64,000 nucleotides of DNA from Enoplolaimus lenunculus (lineage: Eukaryota; Nematoda; Enoplea; Enoplida; Thoracostomopsidae), in NCBI GenBank assembly GCA_030248215.1, contig JASANG010003305.1, forward strand, positions 1 through 64,000, given 5' to 3'. Both the position numbers and the translations under genes were made by a program. Shown here in pieces: positions 56,701 through 64,000 of the stretch. The notes under the pieces were generated by a model. It did not search any database. It saw nothing but the letters and a program-made list of their open reading frames with translations, and was not told the DNA's origin. Numbering within the stretch: the stretch's first letter is position 1; every line of letters starts with the position of its first letter.

Positions 56701-59700
56701 ATTTCTTCTTTTTTATTACGACCTCGTATTCAACTCCTTGACTGGAAAACGGTTCATTCCCTTTCTTTACTACCGGTATATTATTTTCCGAAATCATGTT
56801 GCACCACCACCTGTGCCGAATGCGTTCCGACCCTGTTCGGCACAACCAGCATCTGCCACCCTTCCGTTTCTATTTGTTTTTCCTCCTTATTATACTCAGA
56901 CTGTTCCGATTTCATATTATTGAAATTGTTTGGACGTTCCTCCGGTCTCACATTCTCCAGCCACTCAAGAGATAAACTATCGCTTCGTACGACCCGGCTT
57001 GTTCGTCACAATCGTACGATTCTCTGGTTTACCATTACCAAGGATCAATTATAGTCCAAGGTAATCCCAAAGACATTCATCATATCTTCTCCAAATATTA
57101 ATGCCGTCTGCATTACCGGGGCTATATGATTATTGCCATTTTTGTCGTATCATCGGTCGTTGCTAAATTGTTAAGCACCCAATCGTTTGCTGCACTACCT
57201 AATTATTATACGTCTTGCATGACATCTTTACTGTTTCATCCAAGGGCAGATCCGCAAAATATTTCTTGTACGTCGATATGTGCATTAGCCACACATCCGC
57301 GACAGAATCTAGCATGCCCGTAACCTGATGACTCTTGATACTGATTGGGATATTCGGACCTGTAGCTTTTGTAGATTGTCCCGCTGTTCCAACTGTTTCG
57401 CGTCCCGACTGTCCCGATGTCCCAGCTGTTACGCTGGCAAGATGTCCCGCTGTCCGAACTGTCCCCGCTGTCCCAATTATATTTGTTGTGTATACTTCTG
57501 GTACATTGCTGTCCCGGAAAAATGGGACGGCCTTTATAGTAACATTGGCGGATGTCATGGTTTTTTAAGTTCCATTCTGGCTCCTCCGAAATCTAGCTTT
57601 GAAATTAAGTATCACTGGATTTGGCATGTCCTCCTGCTTTAGAAAACCATCCTAAGTGTAGTTCGGAAACTAATCCAGGGGAGTTGTTTAGGTCGGAATA
57701 TTTTCTAAGCTGCTAAAGGTGCAGGTTAAGAGGGAGATGCATTGTTTTGTTATTTGATTTAGTAATTTTTGTATGCTAGTATTTTCCTTTTTTTGTTTTT
57801 TGGTTTCATAATTCAAACGTAATTTCTTTTTATAGTCCATACGGGTCAACCGCGTAAGCTTCTAAGGCGTAACGGTGCTGACAGGCGTTGTAGAAGATAG
57901 GAAAAAGGCGTTAGGATGCCGAAAAGTCTCACATGTGTACCTCCATTCTGGTAAATAAAACTATCGAAGGGACCTCGCCTAGTACTGTCGCCTTAGAGAC
58001 CACTGGTGCAATTTTGCACCATGTGCCCAACCGGAAGTCGAACGAAGTACCCCTATTTTAATGGTCTTGCGCTGAAATTACGTTTGAAACTTGATAACCA
58101 ATGTCAGGCCTTTTGGATGAGTTGTGGACTCTATTTTTAATGGCTCAGAATAAAATGCCTCGTTTGCCAAGGAGATTGTTGTGTTGTTTCTGATTCCGTG
58201 TTTTCTATTGGTTGCGCACACTAACGAATCACATAAGGACTGTGCATAAGTATATAAGAGCACTGTGCGGACTGTGCGGTCAGTTCATTTAAAAATCATC
58301 GGTTTAGTCGCGGGCTCAAGAAGCGACAGCAAACCAATCTCACTACACGTTGTGCCTGCATAATGTGTACGTGAGTGTCAGGCTGCTGTAAAGAAAAAAA
58401 GAGAAATGTATGTATGTAGGTACGTGTATTGGCCCGTGCGCCAAAGATAAAATCTGGCTTACAACGAACCGTTATTGCGTTCCGTAGGTCTCGGATGACA
58501 GGCTTAGTGCAAAGTTTAGTTCAGTTTTAAACGTGATCTGTTTACTGCTACTCCTGTCATATTATATCTATATTATTAAAACTGGATCGCCCCACATACA
58601 TATTTTGGGCAACGTCATAAATGATTTTTATATAAGTATTCAAATTAATGGAATATCTACTAGAAAAAAATTGCTGAGTACTTAAGCAATATTGGGATAT
58701 GTTTCATATGTTCCTATTAAAAGGACAGAAACTAGAACAGCACGTTCAACACATTCGTTTGATGTAACTTGGAAAAACATTAAGGAACAACGGCGTCCAA
58801 AATTATGTTAACTATTAATTCTTATGAAACATTGCGCACAACAAAACTTTTTCTAAGTTGAATATTTTTGACAGATTTGTTAGATAGTTTCAGGAATTTC
58901 TTAGATAATGGCAGGGTGCCAGAGACATGGCTGAAGTATAGTGATCATTCGTTTTGCCAGATAAAACGCTGTTGCCAGGATACGGTAAGTTTTTTGAGAT
59001 TCTAGTCGTGGCTATGCAGTGAAAAATGTAACTCGAATAGGAATTGCGAATTTATAGAATTTTCCACCTGTAAACCTGTTTCTTTTGTCATTAAATTCAA
59101 AATTCGAGTAAAGTAAACGGTCGACTTAAGCTGAGCCGTTTTTAATGCATCAAATGCGATACGGTTGGTGACAAGGCCTTGAAAAAAACGCATCTAAGAA
59201 AACTGGTCTTCAGAACGCTAAGTCAGCAATTATGTCGCCATACAGTACTGGTATGAAATTCAATTAACTATGTTAACAGAGAGCCAAAGGCCAATACAGT
59301 CCGTTCTTGTTAAAAAGTTCAATATTGGTACACTCATAGATTCCAAGCTAAAGCATTCTACATTTTAGATATTTTGTTTTTACATTCACACAAAAACTCC
59401 CTTTCTTTACAAAAAGAAAATACTCGAAATTTTGCTGCCCGCATATGTTTCTGAAGAATTAATAGTTACCATAATTTGGAACGCCATTGTTCATTAATAT
59501 TTTCCTGGTTACATCAAAGGAATATGCTGGTCTAGTTTTTATATACTTAATAGGAATATATGCGACATATACCATGTTGCTCAAGTGCTGAGCAATTATT
59601 TTCTAGTTTCAATCGCTTGAACAAGCCGTTGCTCAATCAATCAATCTAAACTATGAAAGATAAGAAGAATGATTAAACTAAATACTGCGTTGAAATAAAT

Positions 59701-62030
59701 CGTTTGGTTGAAATAAACTATTGTCGTGATTTGGTTCAGATGTTTCCTACATACCATGCTGCCGATGTATAAAATGTAAATTAAAGTATTCTGATATTAC
59801 TTGAGTACCATGATGCGAACTAAACTGAAAATCAGCACCTGAGATCAGTGCTGCTAAAGAATTTCAAAGCGCAGGTAAAATTTGCGATTTGTTACGCTTC
59901 CAAAATTTTCATAGAAAAACATGAAGCTATATAAAACCCGTGGGTAAAAAAACAAAATTTCTCCGGGTAAAGCGCAGCGCGGGTAAAAAATCATTACCCG
60001 CTTACACCTCTGCCTGAGATGCGCGAAGCATATATATGAACACTATCGTGTTCATATGACTATCGGGTTAACATAATTAGTAAAGTTTTGTTAACATAGT
60101 TCTAAACAGAAAATTGTTCAGATATTGTTCACACTGTTCTATAACGCGAACTTTTTTATTAGTTTATGAGTGTCCTTTGTTAAAGAATATACCAAAGGCG
60201 TATTTTTTCAAAGGGTTTCAGGTTATGACGCGAACCGAAATATAAAAAGTATGGTTGCAAGTATTATACAACCAAGCCAAGATGACTATTAACATCGTTT
60301 ATCACGTGAACTTTTACTTGGCAAACGCGCAGCAAGAATAATGCATAACAGACTCAAAATCGTATGGAAGACCATGCCGGTGAATGTACTCTCGCTTGAG
60401 TTTCCCAAAAGCGCTTTGGTATCCACTTCTAACGTTTTCCAGATTAACCATAATGAATTCGTCACGAATTATCCGACCATGTTCATGATAACGACCGAGA
60501 GCATGAAATATTTCATGCGTTATCGTTCCTATTGATCCACATCCATTTCCTATTGAAAGCAAATCCGCAAAATTTATATCGCACGAAATTCAGTTACGAT
60601 GTAATAAAAAATCTACAGTGCAAAGTAATTGAAATATGGCGTTTTCAAGCCAAGCCTACGTCTTAGCCTAAGTCTCTGAGCCTAAATAGCTTGTACCGTG
60701 GGTATATTTTTGTACAGATTCAATGCTAATTTCATAGGATACTGCGTACGTTAGGGTAACTTTTGATTTCAATGTACAGGATACTGAAATTTTTTGGCTT
60801 CTGTGTGCTGGATTAACTGGAACGAAAAAAACTTAGCATGTCACAGAGAAGCGCAAAATTTTCATTACCCAACAGTATCTCGAACACAGAAACCAAAAAA
60901 CTTTAGTGTCCGGAACACTGATGGTTTTCGGCTTTAGTATGCACTAAAGACGGAAGCCTGGCTAAATTGGCAGCTGTGCCATTTACTCACTTGCCCGAAA
61001 CAAACCTATCCCGTTTTTCCGTTTTCCCAGCGGAAAAATTACAGCTGTCCTGCTTTCAAATTAGCCCGAAACAGGCCTGTCCCATTTTCCCATGTACCCG
61101 TAATGCTGTCGGCATGAGTATATATACACGAATTTACTCATATTACACCCTGTGTGTTGCTGTCCCGCGGGAAAACGGAACGCATCTAAAAGTAATTATT
61201 GGCCAAAGCGATCATTTGGCTTAAAAATAAGCTTTGAATTTCTAACATTAGCACTGGTCTACTTTTGTTGAATTTAACAATTTTTTAACTGAAAAACGCG
61301 CTGTATTTTCAATGAAACTTATACACTGTAAATTGCTATGAATTGATCTTAATTCCGAATGAGTTGAATCACACAGTCTGAATTACATCTTTTACAAGTC
61401 ATAACTCTGAGCATATTCAACTCATTCTGAGTTAATCAATCAAGTCACACGGAACCAACTCAACGTAGAGTGAGTTAAAGTTTACCGATATTAACTCGGA
61501 AAGAACACATTTGTTCATTTACAGCTCAAAATTCTGAGCATATTCAACTCATTCTGAGTTAATCAATCAAGTCACACGGAACCAACTCAACGTAGAGTGA
61601 GTTAAAGTTTACCGATATTAACTCGGAAAGAACACATTTGTTCATTTACAGCTCAAAATTCTGAGCATATTCTACTCATTCTGAGTTAATCAATCAAGTC
61701 ACACGGAACCAACTCAACGTAGAGTGAGCTAAAGTTTACCGATATTAACTCGGAAAGAACACATTTGCTGAGCTGAGTTGAATTTTAACTCATTACAACT
61801 TAAACGCATGTTCTTGCTATGTATTGAAATATACTATTTAAAACGCGAAACCCTGTTGAGGTACCATTTCATTCTTGCATTGTAAATTCCAATGAGCTTA
61901 TTAATCAACTCAGCAAGCGAGTTAGTTTACCAATACTGATCCGTTGTTCACCACCTTGCATTTGAGGATGTGCCCAACACCCATCCCCTTTGAAGATACG
62001 AACGTAGTTGCTCTCAGTAGTTCTTTTAAC
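47277..62030 (-). CDS. Gene 2: astacin metalloprotease with three C-type lectin domains (5' exons not found)
   Basis: Six exons join in phase: 62,030-61,931, 60,549-60,318, 50,815-50,691, 50,442-50,017, 49,177-48,749 and 47,705-47,277. The product has an astacin core (zinc motif HEIFHALGRYHE, Met-turn SVMHY) followed by CTLD-CTLD-CTLD. All six exons are open, unlike gene 1. Astacins are zinc endopeptidases; the lectin domains probably target the enzyme to a ligand, but with WRD/WRG in place of WND sugar binding is unproven. The signal peptide and propeptide exons are not found and may lie beyond 62,030. The 9.5-kb third intron is filled with transposons and a gypsy fossil. Exons 5 and 6 stem from a 1,472-bp tandem duplication. 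Whether the last donor is used or a short tail follows is open. Confidence 0.8.
48749..49177 (-). CDS. Gene 2 exon: second C-type lectin domain
   Basis: 429 bases, phase 1-1, from TTTTAG to C|GTAAGA. The protein has CPSGWMQQRGGCYRHF, SNWEDSQPN and LWRDTHC, and is identical to the next exon apart from its first residues. It belongs to the right-hand unit of the 1,472-bp tandem duplication. Confidence 0.9.
50017..50442 (-). CDS. Gene 2 exon: first C-type lectin domain
   Basis: 426 bases, phase 1-1, acceptor TTTTAG and donor A|GTAAGT. It reads KCPEGWTQKPGGCYRHYAEP, YGDALANC, HSNWGPSHP, TWRGAYC and LICLIPSAPRC. The CTLD cysteines are complete, but neither EPN/QPD nor WND is kept, so calcium-dependent sugar binding is doubtful. 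It is close to 88% identical in protein to the frame-broken exon of gene 1. Confidence 0.9.
50691..50815 (-). CDS. Gene 2 exon: C-terminal end of astacin domain
   Basis: 125 bases between TTCTAG and A|GTAAGA, reading VLSEKTIIVNDRYSEFEGLI and then GNKQFVTQTDMKFMNSIYEC. It is one codon shorter than the gene 1 exon and in the same phases. TIIVND, YSE, IG and the closing YEC are shared. Confidence 0.85.
51024..51446. mobile_element. TA-flanked TIR element (CTGTATTGACCCGAATAAG), pogo/mariner-like
   Basis: CTGTATTGACCCGAATAAG at the left and its inverse (CTGATTCGGATCAATACAG) at the right, with TA on both sides as in Tc1/mariner/pogo elements. About 420 bp, no transposase, non-autonomous. It lies in the third intron of gene 2. 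Confidence 0.8.
51939..53187. mobile_element. Foldback-type element with subterminal tandem repeats
   Basis: TACTTTTAGAGGCGTCCGTT (left) and its diverged inverse ending GACGAACCTGAAAGTA (right) are inverted repeats of ~35 bp that share TTTTCCCGC. Next to the left end lie about seven units of ~62-68 bp (GGGACAGCTGCAAATTTTTG-type). Long open frames on both strands (229 and 208 codons) follow the repeat and are not genes. Another end is at 60,971-61,194 in the opposite orientation. Confidence 0.65.
52060..52505. repeat. Tandem array, ~62-68 bp unit
   Basis: GCTGCAAATTTTTG-like markers recur at about 52,088, 52,149, 52,209, 52,272, 52,343, 52,406 and 52,474. Each unit pairs two sub-phrases (GCTGGGAATACGGGA and GTTGAGAAAACGGG), so units alternate. 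Confidence 0.75.
53190..54429. other. Intron of gene 2, no recognised content
   Basis: No lectin or protease exon and no defined repeat. Short open stretches on the + strand (for example 53,949-54,254) show no domain. Confidence 0.35.
54430..55045. mobile_element. TGCGGGG-family element, right end lost
   Basis: The left end TGCGGGGATCCCGTTATAAC is preceded by TTA, with several ATATCATATGATAT palindromes (near 54,634 and 54,907). The expected right inverted end is not found. It is the most diverged copy in the window. Confidence 0.6.
55100..57560 (-). mobile_element. Ty3/gypsy-type retrotransposon fossil, badly broken
   Basis: On the minus strand, remnants appear in the usual pol order: a retropepsin-like patch (around 57,200-57,340), an RT/RNase H junction patch (55,972-56,169: AFDQLKLRLT, ILAYPDHTTPCLLYTDVS), and integrase-like remnants (about 55,380-55,890). 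The spacing is too short for a full pol and there are many breaks (well over five), so it is old and dead. No LTRs could be assigned. It sits in an intron of gene 2, in the same orientation as the gene. Confidence 0.75.
58225..58385 (+). promoter_or_regulatory. TATA-type promoter block of LTR origin, second copy
   Basis: TATATAAGAGC, then TCAGTTCATTT and GCGACAGCAAACCAATCTC, in the same order and spacing as at 16,525-16,680. It is on the + strand, opposite to the nearby gypsy fossil, so it comes from another insertion, probably a solo LTR piece. Confidence 0.45.
58400..60300. other. Intron of gene 2, no recognised content
   Basis: AT-rich DNA without an exon-like frame or a defined repeat. 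The GGGTAAA-rich phrase at 59,935-60,005 is the only compositional oddity. Confidence 0.35.
60318..60549 (-). CDS. Gene 2 exon: astacin catalytic core
   Basis: 232 bases, phase 1 in and phase 2 out. It encodes GCGSIGTITHEIFHALGRYH with all three zinc histidines and the catalytic glutamate, RIIRDEF, and the Met-turn SVMHYS with the Tyr ligand. It ends FAK like gene 1. Confidence 0.9.
60971..61194. mobile_element. End of the foldback family, inverted relative to 51,939
   Basis: Units with CAGCTGTCC and GCCCGAAACA(G/A)(G/A)CCT, then GCTGTCCCGCGGGAAAACGG and ATCTAAAAGTA, are the reverse complement of the left end of the 51,939 element. Only this one end is present. Confidence 0.6.
61400..61780. 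repeat. Triplicated 127-bp unit in gene 2 intron
   Basis: Three nearly identical units start at about 61,406, 61,533 and 61,660. Each contains two small dyads, CAACTCATTCTGAGTT and AACTCAACGTAGAGTGAGTT. The high identity suggests recent expansion. Confidence 0.9.
61931..62030 (-). CDS. Gene 2 exon: N-terminal part of astacin domain
   Basis: 100 bases between TTTCAG and G|GTAAAC, reading [20 protein letters not shown] and then HPQMQGGEQRISI. It aligns residue for residue with the gene 1 exon at 32,800 (same length and phase). The SYVG of typical astacins is here AHPQ. Confidence 0.85.
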
Positions 62031-62846
62031 CTGAAACAGACCGATATGTGATTTCAAAAAGGTCAACTACTAAGGCTTGTCTAAACAATTTCGTTTGAGG
62101 TTCTTAAGAAGCCTATTTAAAGTCACTTGTTCAATAGTGACGATAAAAATGAAATAGATTTACTTAGTATATATAGTATTTTAACTTTGACAAGCACCGA
62201 AAATAAACCATCGAAGGTAGATTTCGCTTCAGTGGATAAGGAACTTCTAAAATACACCAGATTCATTGAATACCTATCTTTAACTGATGTATTTCACTAA
62301 TAATATAGCAAAAAATGAAAATAAAAATGAATTTTTCGGTCGCATGTGTTTTTTATTTTCCGTTTCTGGTAAGTTTTCAAATTCTGGTAACGGTAAATTG
62401 TAATTCCGGTTGCACCTGATAAATATATAATCATACTTTGGAGTTGTATTTTTTGAAAAATCCCTTCAACCACCCTTGTGTTGTTAGAACTTAAAATTGG
62501 GGACCAGTTAAAAACAAAATTTGAAGCCATGTTTACCAGATGAATTTTGTCATCAGATGTTTGTTAAATATTGAAGATGTATTTTTGGATTGAACAGGTC
62601 CATCACTGTCGGCCTTGGCCCTTCCCATATGAGAAGGTGCCCGCAAATTTTTAAACAAACCATTAAGTATAGCACGATTTTTTTTGTATTTCACAAATAT
62701 TGTTCAGTGCAGTTTTCTTCGGAGCCACAAGAGCTCCAACAACGAGTGGATACGAAAACCTGCGGATCCCGATTACTCCGTGACCATCTTCACTATAATG
62801 CGGCCCAGATTCGGCCGTACTGGCTTGTATAACATGCATGTGTCTA
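62031..62846. other. Region upstream of the first recognised gene 2 exon
   Basis: The missing 5' exons of gene 2 should lie at or beyond this stretch. I could not recognise a propeptide, a signal peptide or the astacin N-terminus. Open stretches are below 85 codons. Confidence 0.35.
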
Positions 62847-62996
62847 GCGAGCTTAAGATAACAATAGAAATCTCATCGTGTTTTCACGCCAGTATTTCAT
62901 GATTTGTTGAAGTAGTACAGAAACATCTGCAGTTCAAGAAATCGTTAATTACTGGCATGAAAACACGATGCGATTTCTGTTGTTATCCGAGCTCGC
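62847..62996. repeat. Large inverted repeat, ~48-bp arms
   Basis: 62,847-62,894 (GCGAGCTTAAGATAACAATA, then TCATCGTGTTTTCACGCCAGTA) pairs with 62,949-62,996 in inverse order with few mismatches, leaving a ~54-base loop. Confidence 0.85.
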
Positions 62997-63033
62997 TCAA
63001 TGTCTCTACGGTTATCTTTCCCCTGACTTTCAC

Positions 63034-63248
63034 CAGCCGTCGTTTGCTCAAAACCGGCTGGATTCGGAAAAGTGTTGCACATTTGAGTTTCTCATTACCT
63101 CGGAGCTGAGTCCAGGAACTTGAGACCTTAAAAAATTGAATTTTTCAAAAATTCAAAGGTAAGCGTGGCATGATCAGTGGAGGTCACGAGAAGCTCAAAT
63201 ATGTAACAAATTTGTAATATCCAACCGTTTTTGGGCAAACGACGGCTG
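63034..63248. repeat. Inverted repeat, 28-bp arms
   Basis: 63,034-63,061 (CAGCCGTCGTTTGCTCAAAA...) is the inverse of 63,221-63,248 (...GGGCAAACGACGGCTG). Together with the preceding hairpin this may be one foldback element. No target duplication was found. Confidence 0.75.
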
Positions 63249-63802
63249 AACAATAATGGAAAAGACCTCCAACAAGCTCGCTTGCTATAGTTGACTAAAA
63301 AACGTTTTATATCCATATAAGGTGCAAATTATTGTGATTTAAGGACTAAAATCAAGTATAGTGAGACGACGGTAAGATATGCCCCTTCAAAAATGTCTTT
63401 AGGGAAAGGTATAAGATCCGAAGTCGAGGGCGTATAGCCAAGGGGTCTATGGTGTGAAACACCAATTTTTGATTTTTGTGCTCGGTTTTGAGACATTGTT
63501 TCAGTTTGGAACTCGAGAATCTTGCCTTCAAAATTATTACAGAAGGTAACCATACCTTTCCAAATCCTTACTACGCCATCACCGCAATAAAAGTTATTAA
63601 TAATTCAGGTTCAAAGATACGTATCTATACCTTTATTACAATCATGGGATTAAAAGAGGTCACACACTGGTCCGATTTATTTCAGGTCGCACGCCCAATA
63701 TTTGAGCCCCTGCCCGGCCCAGGCCAGGGCCAGTTCCCAAACATGCAAAGAGGATCTAACGTTGTGAGTAGGTTTTTTCTTGCGGTATTTGGGTGCTACT
63801 TA

Positions 63803-63980
63803 CAGTGGCGGATCCGGGATCTCAAAATGGGGGACGGGGGGCCAAAATTTCACAGGTAATAAACTTACTTTTGACCCACACACCAACCACGACTATTGTC
63901 ACAAAATTGCTATATAATTTTTTGTCGAGATGCTGTTGGGGGGACCACGGCCGGGGTGGCCCCCCATGGATCCGCCAGTG
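63803..63980. mobile_element. hAT-type miniature element
   Basis: CAGTGGCGGATCC at the left and GGATCCGCCAGTG at the right are inverted ends (one mismatch). GCTACTTA is duplicated exactly on both sides, the 8-bp target duplication of hAT elements. It is 178 bp long, without a frame and rich in G/C runs. Confidence 0.92.
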
Positions 63981-64000
63981 GCTACTTACTTCGTGCCATC

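Noticed and set aside
56512-57054. 180-codon plus-strand frame
   Set aside because: It lies across the minus-strand gypsy fossil and reads like its shadow.

Overview
The window looks like repeat-rich eukaryotic, invertebrate DNA, most likely from a nematode. The pointers are scattered TTAGGC tracts (the nematode telomere unit) and genes split by GT-AG introns that encode astacin metalloproteases with C-type lectin domains (CTLDs), a combination at home in nematodes and other invertebrates. No bacterial-style gene organisation is present. The species call is inference.

Region 1 (1-18,389) is almost wholly one giant LTR-type element on the + strand. A partial 5' LTR (1-640) is followed by a primer-binding site resembling that for tRNA-Pro. 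About 17 kb of internal sequence follows, and a matching 3' LTR ends at 18,389. No polymerase genes are visible. The only long open frame is a GC-rich 415-codon ORF (9,413-10,660), preceded by a CAA/CAG-rich stretch. Internal tandem repeats include a ~178-bp array at 14.4-15.9 kb. The element is a large non-autonomous (LARD-like) fossil.

Region 2 (18.4-33 kb) holds gene 1 on the minus strand: three astacin exons (32.9, 32.1 and 27.7 kb) and two CTLD exons (25.4 and 23.8 kb). The first CTLD exon is one base short. Region 3 (44.9-62 kb) holds its paralogue, gene 2: three matching astacin exons and three CTLD exons (50.4, 49.2 and 47.7 kb). The third CTLD arose by a 1,472-bp tandem duplication. 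All CTLD exons are phase 1-1. The 5' exons (signal peptide, propeptide, start of the protease) were not found for either gene. The 3' flanks of the two genes (about 19.9-23.9 and 44.9-47.9 kb) are diverged duplicates, and they give several natural empty-site comparisons for the transposons inserted in one copy.

The remaining sequence is intron and intergenic DNA packed with small non-autonomous DNA transposons. Three or more TIR families share 3-bp T-N-A target duplications, some nested in others. There is also a TA-duplicating element, a hAT-type element with an 8-bp duplication, a foldback element, minisatellites of a CCCGCCAAAATTTGAAT unit carried inside transposons, a dispersed repeat with a TTAGGC core, a decayed tRNA-Val-like sequence, and a badly broken Ty3/gypsy fossil (about 55.1-57.6 kb, minus strand) inside a 9.5-kb intron of gene 2.
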